In this document: positions 46,724 to 55,216 of the stretch, piece after piece
Layout of the letters: every line of letters starts with the position of its first letter
How positions within the stretch are numbered: position 1 is the first letter of the stretch
Assembly (NCBI GenBank): GCA_963719525.1
Contig: CAVRCG010000004.1
Span: forward strand, 1,984,001-2,048,000
Direction: 5' to 3'
Source of the DNA: Bernardetia sp963719525
Lineage (GTDB): Bacteria; Bacteroidota; Bacteroidia; Cytophagales; Bernardetiaceae
Length of the DNA stretch: 64,000 bases
The notes under the pieces: model-generated
The model's database searches: none
Told to the model about the DNA's origin: nothing
Seen by the model: only the letters and a program-made list of their open reading frames with translations
Made by a program: the position numbers and the translations under genes

Positions 46724-47572
46724 TTACTTCACAAATCCACTACGTATTCCGTTTAAAAGTGCGCCAAGTTCAGCAGCATCTTTGTCAGTCATTGTAAAAG
46801 TTGTTCCTCCAGTAGTTACTACTTCAGGACCATTTTCAGTAATTACTGTTTTAGTTGTTCCTGCTGTTTTCTCTTCTTTTACATTGCGATATACTTTTTG
46901 TACTTCTTTGAGCTGTGCAATAAGAGAATTGAATTTAGGCTGCGTTTTGTGTGCATCTAAAGCCATCATAAGACGCTCAAGAACCATTTTTTGTTCTGCT
47001 AAACGCTCTTTCAGTTGTGCATTTTTAGTTTTCTTGTGCATATCAGCAAGCAAATGAGTAGATTCTATCCAACCACCTGTTACAAACAAAACGCTTAAAT
47101 GCTCACGCTTTTCAGTTTGAAGTTGCTCATTAATATCTTGCAAGTTACGAGTAGAGCTACGAATAAGTTCTTCTAAATTATCACTATTAGAAGTAAGGTC
47201 TTTCAACGTTTCAGCATCAAAAAACTGACCGATATTAAGACCATTTGCAAGGTCTTTAATAGAAGAAAGATAATCTAATACATCTTGATTTTTGTTGTAG
47301 ATACTTGCAAAACCTAAATCTGTACCATACACACCTAAATTGAGCGCACGCTCATAACTATCTGTATATTTGTTTGAAGAAGATGGATTTGCAAGTTCTC
47401 CTTTTACATATTCTGTTCCTGTTGCTTTGATAAGAGTGGTAAGCTCTAATGGATTAGGAATAGATTCGATGATTGATTTAATGAAATCATCTTTTGGGCT
47501 CATATTCATTGTTGCAGCAGTGCTGAACATCAAGAAAATAACGCCTACAATACCAGCATATACTTTTGTCAT
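46724..47572 (-). CDS. Uncharacterised exported protein
   Basis: A 282-aa protein with an N-terminal signal-like segment (MTKVYAGIVGVIFLMFSTAATMN). The rest is mostly helical: NPLELTTLIKATGTEYVKGELANPSSSNKYTDSYERALNLGVYGTDLGFASIYNKNQ, then coiled helices rich in K, E and L, and a Thr-rich C-terminal third (TGGTTFTMTDKDAAELGALLNGIRSG). I recognise it only as a conserved Bacteroidota protein type with no known function. It has its own terminator at 46651-46690, so it is probably monocistronic. It most likely resides in the periplasm; no lipobox Cys is present. Confidence 0.72.
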   Translation of the reverse strand: MTKVYAGIVGVIFLMFSTAATMNMSPKDDFIKSIIESIPNPLELTTLIKATGTEYVKGELANPSSSNKYTDSYERALNLGVYGTDLGFASIYNKNQDVLDYLSSIKDLANGLNIGQFFDAETLKDLTSNSDNLEELIRSSTRNLQDINEQLQTEKREHLSVLFVTGGWIESTHLLADMHKKTKNAQLKERLAEQKMVLERLMMALDAHKTQPKFNSLIAQLKEVQKVYRNVKEEKTAGTTKTVITENGPEVVTTGGTTFTMTDKDAAELGALLNGIRSGFVK

Positions 47573-48245
47573 AATGGCTATACAGTTTTAAAGTTTAGAA
47601 TAAAGATTATTTTGAATTAACTTGCTTTGTTTTAAATCAAGCTAAGATTAAATTAATAAGATTACTACTTAGAATAAATACGTTAGAATAAAATGCTATT
47701 GAAATATATTTGAGATATTTTAATAAATTCTTAGATTATTTTAAGAGATATACTAGAGAATATACAAATACATTACCAACTTTTTTTTCTATTAAGAAAC
47801 TACTTGAAAAATGTAAAAAATAACTATTTATTTTCTAGCTTATTTTAGCTTATCCTAAAGATTATTTATTCATTAGACTAAATCAAATCAATCACTAAAA
47901 GCGACTTAGTTTGACAAACAAACATAGGTTTCTTGATTTTGCTTAATTAAATTTTTTTTAAAGTTGTTATCCTACAATTATCTACGATTAGATACTATAA
48001 AGGCTATATTACAACTGTCTTGCCAAATAAATAGTTTATGCGAAAAGGTATGAAATATTCTTTCTAATAAAGACACCAAAAACTCTCCTAATTGACAAAC
48101 GACTATAAAATCAATATCAAACTACAGGAAAAAGTGATTTATGAAGTAGAGAAATATAGAATAAATCTCTTGTCTTACTCTTCACAGTTTAAATGTAGCA
48201 CCTGAAAAGCAGCAAAGCTAATTTTACTACACAACCGAAAAAAAT
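47573..48245. other. 670-bp AT-rich spacer with no gene
   Basis: Stops occur densely in all frames and no family-like peptide is visible. There is no promoter with a good TAnnTTTG match. The only notable item is a short word near 48210-48233 (CAGCAAAGCTAATTTTACTA) that recurs with changes at 59091-59115. Confidence 0.55.
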
Positions 48246-50288
48246 CTAAACTAGATCTAAAACTCTCACACCAAGTACAATAATATCATCTGTTTGTCTT
48301 TGATCAGAGATTTTACTCCACGCCATTACTTCTTCATCTAATATTCTCATTTGTTCTGCCATTGGCTTCTGATGAATTTCTTTGAGTAGGTTTTTGAAAC
48401 GCTTACTTGAAAAAATACGTCCTAGTTCTCCTCCAAACTGATCTTTGTAACCGTCAGAGAAAAGATAGAAAATATCATCTTTTTGAAGCTGAATTTCGTG
48501 TGTGGTAAGTTGTAGGTTAGTAAGTTTTCTTTTTTTACGAATCCTACTTACACCACCCAAAGAAGCTCTATCTGCCTTTATTTCAGTAAATTCTCCATCT
48601 CTAAAGAAATACAATGAACGATTTGCTCCCGAATATTTCATTTTTAGTGTAGCGACATCTACCGTACAAAAGGCGATTTCCATTCCGTCCTGACTGTTTT
48701 CAGAGTGTTCGTCTTGATGCAATACTTTTCTGATATCATAATCTACTTCTTCCAAAATAATAGCAGGTTCAACTTCTCCTCCAATCGTTACGACAGTTGT
48801 CAGAAGATTATTTCCAAGCATAGACATAAAACCACCCGGAACTCCGTGTCCTGTACAATCTCCAACAGCAAACAATAAATTGCGTTTTCCATCTTTTACA
48901 ATTTCGTCAAACCAATAAAAATCACCAGAAACAATATCACGAGGTTTGTAGAGAACAAAAGATTCAGGAAAATATTTGTTGAAAATGTCGTGTTCTGGAA
49001 GTGTTGAACGCTGAATACGCTCTGCATAATGAATACTGGAAGTAATGGATTTGTTTTGCTTTTCAATTTCTTTAAACGCTTCTTCAAGTGCACTATTTTG
49101 CATCTCAATTTGGTCTTTAGAAAGTTCAATTTCTACTTTTTGCTCATTAATCTGAACGTACTTAGATTCTATTCGCTCATTAATGGCAGCTAATTCAATA
49201 TTGAGTTCGTCTTGTTCTCTCATTTTGGCTTTTAACTTATTCGCCATTTGTCCAAAACTTTGTGCTAATTTTCCTATTTCATCTCTCGTTTTTATCTTCG
49301 GAACGGCTTCCAAATTTCCTTCTCCCATTTCTTTAGCTGATGCCGTAAGACTCAAAATAGGTTTTACAACAATACGAGCAGCCACAAAAGCAATCAGACC
49401 AGCTAAAAGAATAACACCAGCTAATGTAATTCCGATTTGCTTTCTTAAATCATAAACAGGCTGATAGACAGTATCTTCGGGAAGAGCAATCAGTAAAATC
49501 CAACTGTTACCAGCATAACTCAAATACCCTGATTCTAATGTATAGAAGTAAATTTTATCTCCAAAAAGGTGGTATTTTTCATTGTCATTTTCAACAAAAT
49601 AAGCGAGCTTTTCCATATTATGATACTTTTCCTTCAAAACACCTTCAGGATTAGTAGTTGAATACAAAATAGTTCCTTCCTTATCCAACAAATCAATTTC
49701 TGCATTTCTCATTAAGGAATCAGTAGCAATAGAATTTTCAAAAATACTGTTTATCCAAGATAAGTCTGCACGAGTAACAACTGTTCCGACACGTGTTCCG
49801 AGGTCGTTTCTTACAACGGCTGCAAAGTGCATTACAGGAATTTCTAATGACACAGATTGCGAAATATCCATCGTAACTTCTTGTTGTCCTTGATCTATTT
49901 TTTCCCAATACGTAGTCAGTTCGTGTGTTTGTCCGATATTTAGATTTTTGGAATCTGCCAAACGAAGACGAGTAGGGTCAAAGAATGAAATACTTTTGTA
50001 CATTCCATTTTTGAGTTGAAGCTCTTTTATACGGTCGGTAAGTTCAGCTTGATTGATAGACTCATCTGCTAAGATTGGGTCTTGAGAAAGCTGTTGAATA
50101 TCTGTAACACGCTCATAAATAAAACGATCAATATTGCCAATAGCAAAAGCAGATTGTTTTTCAATACGTGCTGTAATTTGTTTTTCTAATGTTTTTCGTG
50201 ATTCATAATCTACAAAAACAGAAATAACTGCTGCTGTAAAAAGCACCATAAAAAGACAAAGTAGTACAAGTTTTTTGTATATATTCAT
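48246..50288 (-). CDS. dCache-HAMP sensor with SpoIIE-type PP2C phosphatase
   Basis: A 680-aa membrane receptor. Residues 7-28 are the first membrane helix. A periplasmic double-Cache domain follows (about 35-275; FFDPTRLRLADSKNLNIGQT, VVTRADLSWI). The second helix is near 285-307, then HAMP (VVKPILSLTASAKEMGEGNLEAVPKI...DEIGKLAQSFGQMANKL), a coiled coil to about 425, a short SSIHYAERIQRSTLP linker shared with the other phosphatases here, and a SpoIIE/PP2C domain with GDCTGHGVPGGFMSMLG, DGMEIAF, LFSDGYKDQFGGE and a final DDIIVLG metal site, all intact. It should convert an extracellular small-ligand signal into Ser/Thr dephosphorylation of a cytoplasmic partner. The ligand is unknown. Confidence 0.92.
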   Translation of the reverse strand: MNIYKKLVLLCLFMVLFTAAVISVFVDYESRKTLEKQITARIEKQSAFAIGNIDRFIYERVTDIQQLSQDPILADESINQAELTDRIKELQLKNGMYKSISFFDPTRLRLADSKNLNIGQTHELTTYWEKIDQGQQEVTMDISQSVSLEIPVMHFAAVVRNDLGTRVGTVVTRADLSWINSIFENSIATDSLMRNAEIDLLDKEGTILYSTTNPEGVLKEKYHNMEKLAYFVENDNEKYHLFGDKIYFYTLESGYLSYAGNSWILLIALPEDTVYQPVYDLRKQIGITLAGVILLAGLIAFVAARIVVKPILSLTASAKEMGEGNLEAVPKIKTRDEIGKLAQSFGQMANKLKAKMREQDELNIELAAINERIESKYVQINEQKVEIELSKDQIEMQNSALEEAFKEIEKQNKSITSSIHYAERIQRSTLPEHDIFNKYFPESFVLYKPRDIVSGDFYWFDEIVKDGKRNLLFAVGDCTGHGVPGGFMSMLGNNLLTTVVTIGGEVEPAIILEEVDYDIRKVLHQDEHSENSQDGMEIAFCTVDVATLKMKYSGANRSLYFFRDGEFTEIKADRASLGGVSRIRKKRKLTNLQLTTHEIQLQKDDIFYLFSDGYKDQFGGELGRIFSSKRFKNLLKEIHQKPMAEQMRILDEEVMAWSKISDQRQTDDIIVLGVRVLDLV

Positions 50289-50638
50289 TATTCAAAAAGA
50301 CAATATAAGAGCAATTTTTTTGGACGGATTATGCCAAGTGTATTCTAAGCCTTCTAAGCTAAACAAATGACTACGCAATATGCGTAAAATTTCTTAAAAA
50401 TCACAAGTAAATTTTAGAAAGTACATTTAATAGAGCAATACTATAGCTTACATAATTCTAATTTACATATATATTACTGAAAATTTGTGCCTAATGCTTA
50501 GAAAAAAATAGTTTTTATACCAAAACGTTCTATTTTTCGCTCAATTAGCGTATTTTTACTGTTGAACTGAAATAAGTCACAATAAACCAAAGCTAACCGA
50601 AACTAGCCAAAACCAACTAAATCCATTATTTCCAAATT
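50289..50638. other. 350-bp divergent intergenic region with nothing identified
   Basis: It separates the minus-strand phosphatase from the plus-strand M24 gene and must carry both promoters, but no good TTTG-N20-TAnnTTTG match is visible. AACCAAAGC/AACCGAAAC/AGCCAAAACC near 50584-50612 is a short degenerate tandem pattern. Confidence 0.5.
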
Positions 50639-51367
50639 ATGTCAATTACTACTTCCTCTCCTTCTCAACCTCCTTCTCCATTACAATCATTAATAGAAGC
50701 CGAAAAAAAAGCCATTCAATTATTTGATGAAATAGAAGAACGAAAATTTATACAAACAGGAAAATCAGAAGAAGAGCTTAGCCAAGAAATTTATAAACTT
50801 GCCAATGAGCTTTTCGGAACTACTCGCCACTGGCATACACGCATTGTCCGTGCAGGAATAAACACACTTTTGCCCTATTATGAAAATCCACCTTTATTGA
50901 GATTGCAGGAAGATGATATTTTGTTTTTAGATTTAGGACCTATTTTTCAAGAATGGGAAGCCGATTTGGGAAGAACTTATGTAATTGGAAATAATCCGAA
51001 AAAACTAAAACTCAAAAACGACGTAGAAAGCATCTGGAACGAATGTAGAAACTGGTATTTAGAAGCAGTAAAACAGGGAAAACAAATTACAGGCGCAGAA
51101 CTTTACCAGAAAGCAACAGAGTTAGCCAATCAAAACGGTTGGGAATTTGGAGGAGAAATAGCTGGACATATAGTAGGACAGTTTCCACACGAAAAATTAT
51201 CACAAGAAGATAAAGCTCTTTCTATTCACCCAGAAAATCATACTTCTATGCAAAACAAAGATGCAACTGGAAATTCTAGAAATTGGATTTTAGAAATTCA
51301 TTTGGTAGATAGAGAATTAGGAATTGGTGGGTTTTATGAGCAGCTTCTTACTGAAAGTTATTCGTAA
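50639..51367 (+). CDS. M24-family metallopeptidase-like protein
   Basis: A 242-aa protein with the pita-bread fold of methionine/Xaa-Pro aminopeptidases, lacking the N-terminal domain of full-length prolidases. All five metal ligands can be placed: D98 in ILFLDLGP, D109 in EADLGRTY, H177 in GEIAGHIVG, E219 in WILEIHLV and E234 in GGFYEQLL. The segment WHTRIVRAGINTLL precedes the first ligand. It is shorter than most characterised enzymes and some members of this small group are non-peptidase hydrolases, so the substrate is open. The residues are consistent with an active cytoplasmic enzyme. Confidence 0.85.
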   Translation: MSITTSSPSQPPSPLQSLIEAEKKAIQLFDEIEERKFIQTGKSEEELSQEIYKLANELFGTTRHWHTRIVRAGINTLLPYYENPPLLRLQEDDILFLDLGPIFQEWEADLGRTYVIGNNPKKLKLKNDVESIWNECRNWYLEAVKQGKQITGAELYQKATELANQNGWEFGGEIAGHIVGQFPHEKLSQEDKALSIHPENHTSMQNKDATGNSRNWILEIHLVDRELGIGGFYEQLLTESYS

Positions 51368-51406
51368 ATAGTTCAGTTTGATTAGAAAACTCATGAAAGC
51401 CTTTAT

Positions 51407-51458
51407 TTATTCTCATTATCTATTTCCAACTCTCCATTCCCCTTTCCCTATTCCTCAA
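51407..51458. repeat. Pyrimidine-rich degenerate repeat before a start codon
   Basis: TTCTCATTATCTATTTCCAA followed by CTCTCCATTCCCCTTTCCC resembles the units of the 45-bp array at 44911-45050 (TTCTCATTTCTCAATCTCCA). It ends 1-2 nt before the ATG at 51460. Confidence 0.4.
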
Positions 51459-51459
51459 G

Positions 51460-52881
51460 ATGAAAAACATAGACTACCTAAAAGAAAACCCTTATTTTAA
51501 AGAAGTTCCAGAACAGCAGTTAGAATGGCTTTTAGAACATTCAGAATGTAAAGACTTAGAAGAAGGAGAGTTTTTGTTTAAACCTGAACAAGAAATTACG
51601 GCTATGCATATTGTTTTGTATGGCAGAATTCGTCTTTATATTTCTCAAAACGGACAAATGCGACAGCTCGCCATTTATGAACCTCACGAAATTACAGGTC
51701 AGCTTCCCTATTCTCGTATGAAGAAAGCATCAGGATTTGGGATTGCGTTAGAACCTACAAAATTACTGTGTTTTGAGAAAACAAAATTTCAACAGCTTAT
51801 TCAAAATAATTATGAGCTTACAGAAGCATTAGTTAGAAGAATGACGACACGAGTAAGAGAATTTACCAAAAATCAGCAGATGATGGAAAAAATGGTTTCG
51901 TTAGGCAAACTTTCAGCAGGACTTGCTCACGAACTCAACAATCCAGCTTCGGCAGTTGTCAGAAGTGCAGAATCCTTACAAACTCATCTTAAAAACACGC
52001 CAGAACAGTTTAAAGATGTAATGATGATTAAAGTAGATGCAGAGGAAGTAGAGCAAATAAATGACTTTATGTTTGAGAAAATAGGAAATTATCACAATAG
52101 AGATAAAAATACTTCTAAGAAAAATAAAAAATCTATTTTACAGAAGAGTAATTTGGAAGACGAATTATTAGATTATATGGAAGATAGAGAAGTAAAAGAT
52201 GCCTTTGATATTGCGCCTACTTTTGTAGAATATGATTTTGAAATAAAGGATTTGGAAAGAGTAGAAAAAATAGTTTCAGAAGCTCATTTGAGTCCTGTTC
52301 TGAATTGGATTTGTAATAATTTGATTACCGAAAAAACGATTCAAGAAATAAAAGATGCCTCTGAACGTATTGGACATTTGGTAAATTCTATTAAATCTTA
52401 TACTCACATGGACAAAGGAACAGATGCTACACAGGTTTCGATTGTGGAAGGAATAGAAAATACATTAACATTATTAAATCATAAAATAAAAGTAAAAAAA
52501 ATCGATGTAGAATTAGATTTTGATGAAGATTTATCCAAAATAGATGCACAAGCAGGCGAACTTAATCAAGTCTGGACAAACATTATCAACAACGCACTTG
52601 ATGCAATGGAAGAAGGAAAGGGAAAGCTAAAAATTGAAAGTAAAAATGACCACGATTTTGTGCTTACCAAAATTACAGACAATGGAGGAGGAATACCAAA
52701 AGAGATAATAAATAATATTTTTGATCCCTTTTTTACTACAAAAGAAATAGGAAAAGGAACAGGTTTGGGATTAGATATTACGCATCGAATCATTCAACAA
52801 CACAATGGAAGCATAAAAGTACATTCTGAAAACGGAAACACTACTTTTGAAATTTGTATTCCAATCAAAGGAAAAAAGTAA
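51460..52881 (+). CDS. Soluble histidine kinase with N-terminal cyclic-nucleotide-binding domain
   Basis: A 473-aa protein without membrane segments. Residues about 12-130 form a CNBD-like domain (EEGEFLFKPEQEITAMHIVLYGRIRLYI; the binding cassette is degenerate, so cAMP binding is uncertain). The kinase core has the H-box GKLSAGLAHELNNPASA with the phospho-acceptor His near 157, an N-box TNIINNALDAM near 372, G1 DNGGGIPKE near 407, F-box FDPFFTTKE and G2 GKGTGLGLDI near 433. A helical insert with a Lys-rich stretch lies between H-box and N-box. No response regulator is adjacent, so its partner is elsewhere. It follows the M24 gene by 92 nt. Confidence 0.9.
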   Translation: MKNIDYLKENPYFKEVPEQQLEWLLEHSECKDLEEGEFLFKPEQEITAMHIVLYGRIRLYISQNGQMRQLAIYEPHEITGQLPYSRMKKASGFGIALEPTKLLCFEKTKFQQLIQNNYELTEALVRRMTTRVREFTKNQQMMEKMVSLGKLSAGLAHELNNPASAVVRSAESLQTHLKNTPEQFKDVMMIKVDAEEVEQINDFMFEKIGNYHNRDKNTSKKNKKSILQKSNLEDELLDYMEDREVKDAFDIAPTFVEYDFEIKDLERVEKIVSEAHLSPVLNWICNNLITEKTIQEIKDASERIGHLVNSIKSYTHMDKGTDATQVSIVEGIENTLTLLNHKIKVKKIDVELDFDEDLSKIDAQAGELNQVWTNIINNALDAMEEGKGKLKIESKNDHDFVLTKITDNGGGIPKEIINNIFDPFFTTKEIGKGTGLGLDITHRIIQQHNGSIKVHSENGNTTFEICIPIKGKK

Positions 52882-52981
52882 GAAATTAGCAAAGAACTAA
52901 ACAAAAGTCTTTAAAATTCATTTTAACTAGATAAGAAACACTATTTTTTTAACTCTAATTTTTTATCTAACTACTAGTATT

Positions 52982-53392
52982 ATGGACAACAAAAAAGAAA
53001 ACCAATCGAAACAGCAAAAAGAAGACAGAATTGTATTAGAAGAACTTCAACACACAAATACAAATCAAGATCCTAATAGTCCGATGCACACCCTTGATAC
53101 GTTGAGCGAAACAATGAATGCTCTCAAAAACAAGGGTTATACGACCGATTTTAATCTCAAAAAAGATTGTTTGGTCTGTACAGTAAACGAAAAAGAAGTT
53201 CATGTCTATCCAAACGAATTCGAAATTGAAGATAATTTTCGTTTCGAAGGAGAATCAAATCCTTCTGATAATTCTATTCTTTATGCTATCAAATCAGATA
53301 AACACAATTTGAAGGGTGTTTTGGTAAATGCGTATGGCGTTTATGCTGAAGACCAAGCTGGAGAAATGGCTAAGAAATTTAAAGAGGTTTAG
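52982..53392 (+). CDS. Small conserved Bacteroidota protein (sometimes labelled PRPP-synthetase-like)
   Basis: A 136-aa acidic cytoplasmic protein. The conserved core is TLDTLSETMNALKNKGYTTDFNLKKDCLVC, followed by VHVYPNEFEIEDNFRFEGESNPSDNSILYAI and GVLVNAYGVYAEDQAGEMAKKF. Homologs are common in Bacteroidota; databases sometimes call them phosphoribosylpyrophosphate synthetase, but no PRPP-binding loop is present and the size is far too small, so that label looks wrong. A charged, Gln-rich N-terminal tail (about 35 residues) precedes the core. A hairpin terminator follows at 53443-53482. Confidence 0.78.
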   Translation: MDNKKENQSKQQKEDRIVLEELQHTNTNQDPNSPMHTLDTLSETMNALKNKGYTTDFNLKKDCLVCTVNEKEVHVYPNEFEIEDNFRFEGESNPSDNSILYAIKSDKHNLKGVLVNAYGVYAEDQAGEMAKKFKEV

Positions 53393-53442
53393 CTGAAATA
53401 GACCTTACTTTAAAGGTAAATCAAGAAAATTAGTTTTTTATA

Positions 53443-53482
53443 AAAGGAAATTCATTTTGCAAAATGGATTTTCTTTTTTTTA
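53443..53482 (+). terminator. Hairpin terminator
   Basis: GAAATTCATTTTG pairs imperfectly with CAAAATGGATTTTC and is followed by a run of eight T residues. It lies between the small conserved gene and the RlpA-like gene. Confidence 0.65.
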
Positions 53483-53539
53483 TTCCATTAATTTATTAAA
53501 TTAAAATTGTAACCAATTATCTCATTAATTAAAATATCT

Positions 53540-53953
53540 ATGAAATTCAAAGTAAAAGTAATGTTTCTGTTTTTGTCATTAGTTTTTGTTTCCTCTTCCT
53601 GTACTTTTCTTTTTGGTAAGAAGAAAGATAATTCAATTAATTCGGCAAAAGCTGGAGAATATTCTGAAACAGGAATTGCTTCTTATTATGGAGACAAATA
53701 TGAAGGAAGACCAACAGCTAGTGGTGAAAAATTCAGACAAAAATTACTTACAGCAGCACACCGAACACTTCCTTTTGGTACAATGGTAACGGTTACAAAT
53801 CTAAAGAACGAGAAAAGAATTAGAGTACGAATAAACGATAGAGGTCCTTTTAAAAAAGGAAGAATAATAGATGTCTCAAAAAAAGGAGCAGAACTGTTAG
53901 ATTTTGTTCGTGATGGACTCGTAGAGGTAAAAATTGAATATGATCTCGAATGA
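53540..53953 (+). CDS. RlpA-like double-psi beta-barrel lipoprotein
   Basis: A 137-aa protein with signal peptide and lipobox (VSSSC, Cys near 21). The mature part is the RlpA domain: ETGIASYYGDKYEGRPTASGEKF, LTAAHRTLPFGTMVTVTNL, RVRINDRGPFKKGRIIDVSKKGAELL. The catalytic-type Asp in NDRGPF and His in AAHRTLPFG are present. RlpA proteins bind or cleave denuded peptidoglycan at the septum; this one lacks the SPOR domain of the E. coli protein, so targeting to the septum is not supported. It probably faces the cell wall from the outer or inner membrane. Confidence 0.88.
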   Translation: MKFKVKVMFLFLSLVFVSSSCTFLFGKKKDNSINSAKAGEYSETGIASYYGDKYEGRPTASGEKFRQKLLTAAHRTLPFGTMVTVTNLKNEKRIRVRINDRGPFKKGRIIDVSKKGAELLDFVRDGLVEVKIEYDLE

Positions 53954-54350
53954 AATCTTAAATTAGAAATGAATGTCAATGAAATAAGAGCTTTTTCGTA
54001 AAGACTGTAAACTCCCAAGAATTTTTTCTTAAAAATAAGCTATTTTTGTGTTTTAATCATTCTTTTCTTTCTCTCGTCTTATGAATCTTGCCTATTATTT
54101 TACTAAGGTAAATTAAGTATTTGTGTTATGGTTAAAAAGAACGTTTATGGCAATTTTACAGTATTTTTAACTATGAATGCAGAATTATTTATAACTTATC
54201 TTCTATTTTAATTTGGTCTGTACCGAAAGAAAAGAAAATTTATAGGGTATTAATTTTTAAACAAAACATTGAATATAAGCAACTTAAAGCAGAACTAAAA
54301 ATAAAAAACGTATTTTTGATAAAATTTATCGAAAATTTTGGTTCTAACTC
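53954..54350. other. AT-rich gene-free region before the SRP RNA genes
   Basis: No gene-like reading frame is visible. TATTTTTG near 54041 resembles a -7 box but lacks a TTTG at the right distance. A minus-strand frame at 54295-54546 runs across the first SRP RNA and is a chance frame. Confidence 0.5.
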
Positions 54351-54380
54351 TTGCATATCTTAGAAAGATTCGTACCTTTG
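54351..54380 (+). promoter_or_regulatory. Promoter of SRP RNA gene 1
   Basis: TTG (54351-54353), 19-nt spacer, TACCTTTG (54373-54380), matching the Bacteroidota consensus. It places transcription start about 5 nt downstream, at the 5' end of the RNA stem. Confidence 0.75.
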
Positions 54381-54384
54381 CATC

Positions 54385-54470
54385 GTAGTCAGCGTGACTA
54401 GCTCCTGTTGAACTCCCCCAGGGTCGGAAGGCAGCAAGGGTAGATAGTTGAGCGGTGTATTGCTGACTAC
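54385..54470 (+). ncRNA. ffs: Signal recognition particle RNA (small 4.5S type), copy 1
   Basis: About 86 nt. The closing stem is GTAGTCAGC (54385-54393) with GCTGACTAC (54462-54470). The interior contains the conserved SRP domain IV: GTTGAACTCCCCCAGGGTCG then GAAGGCAGCAAGGGTAG, the Ffh-binding loop region (GGAAGGCAGCA corresponding to GGAAGGAAGCA in E. coli). SRP RNA with Ffh targets membrane proteins to SecYEG. A strong promoter lies immediately upstream and a terminator follows at 54495-54540. Confidence 0.9.
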
Positions 54471-54494
54471 AATTTTTTATATAAAGACTTTTTG

Positions 54495-54540
54495 AAAGCA
54501 TTTTTGATTCAATTATAGATTGATTCAGAAATGCTTTTTT
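54495..54540 (+). terminator. Terminator of SRP RNA copy 1
   Basis: AAAGCATTTTTGATTCAAT pairs with ATTGATTCAGAAATGCTTT, followed by T residues. Confidence 0.8.
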
Positions 54541-54673
54541 GTTCAATTATAACTTTTGAATGTATTTATCAAATCTTAAAATTGCCCTTTATATTTAACT
54601 CTATGAGTATGAAGTAGTTATTAAAATGGTTTGAAAAAAGCAGAAAAAAAGCAGAAAAATAATAGTTTTACGC

Positions 54674-54703
54674 TTGCATCTCTAAGAAAAAATAGTACCT
54701 TTG
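54674..54703 (+). promoter_or_regulatory. Promoter of SRP RNA gene 2
   Basis: TTG (54674-54676), 19-nt spacer, TACCTTTG (54696-54703). It is the same arrangement and partly the same sequence (CGCTTGCATCT against CTCTTGCATAT) as copy 1. Confidence 0.75.
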
Positions 54704-54707
54704 CATC

Positions 54708-54793
54708 GTGGTCGGCGTGACTAGCTCCTGTTGAACTCCCCCAGGGTCGGAAGGCAGCAAGGGTAGATAGTTGAGCGGTGTATTGTCGGCTAC
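54708..54793 (+). ncRNA. ffs: Signal recognition particle RNA (small 4.5S type), copy 2
   Basis: Same length and 5'-to-3' layout as copy 1, 323 bp downstream. The core from GTGACTAGCTCCTGTTGAAC through GAAGGCAGCAAGGGTAGATA to GGTGTATT is identical. The closing stem differs, GTGGTCGGC (54708-54716) with the 3' strand GTCGGCTAC, yet still pairs through G-C and G-U pairs. Such compensating change suggests both copies are functional RNAs. It has its own promoter and a downstream terminator at 54953-54990. Confidence 0.88.
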
Positions 54794-54805
54794 ATTTTTT
54801 CTAAA

Positions 54806-54951
54806 AAGATACTAAAAAAGACATTAAAAAAGATACTAAAAAAGACATTTTGAATTGATACTTGTTTTAATTCATTTAATTAAGAATTTATCTAATTCTA
54901 TCCTACTTAGTATTCATTTGAAATACTCATTTGAAGTATTCATTTGAATAA
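54806..54951 (+). repeat. Short tandem repeats between SRP RNA 2 and its terminator
   Basis: AGATACTAAAAAAGACATT recurs as a 24-bp unit (54808-54848). TATTCATTTGAAA, TACTCATTTGAAG and TATTCATTTGAAT form three 13-bp units (about 54911-54949). Confidence 0.65.
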
Positions 54952-54952
54952 G

Positions 54953-54990
54953 AAAAGCATTTCTAATTTGATTTAGGAATGCTTTTTTTT
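54953..54990 (+). terminator. Terminator downstream of SRP RNA copy 2
   Basis: AAAAGCATTTCTAA pairs with TTTAGGAATGCTTTT, followed by further T residues. It closely resembles the terminator of copy 1. Confidence 0.8.
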
Positions 54991-55013
54991 GTTGATTTTG
55001 TCTTTTATCTATT

Positions 55014-55138
55014 AAACGTTATCACGGTTGATTTAGTACTGTTCATTTTTGCAAACCTGTCGTTATGGAAAAGTAAGACTGTTTTGTTTTTCTATAACTA
55101 ATTGATTGTTAGACCTGTAGATAACCGTGATAACGTTT
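55014..55138. repeat. Highly structured 125-bp palindromic element (possible RNA gene or MITE)
   Basis: Perfect 16-bp inverted repeat AAACGTTATCACGGTT (55014-55029) and its complement (55123-55138). A 12-bp hairpin GTTATGGAAAAG (55062-55073) with TTTTTCTATAAC (55087-55098) sits inside, so the whole folds as a closing stem, open middle and apical stem. TCTATTA occurs on both sides (55008-55014 and 55141-55147), which may be a target duplication. No family is recognised; 6S-like RNA and a MITE are both possible. Confidence 0.6.
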
Positions 55139-55216
55139 CTTCTATTAATAAATTTCAATTCTTTTTTTGGCTAGTTTATAAGTAATTTGGTTATAAACAA
55201 TCAAATAAGACAAAAT

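Noticed and set aside
54295..54546. 83-codon minus-strand frame
   Set aside because: It overlaps the first SRP RNA and its terminator on the opposite strand; no protein features.
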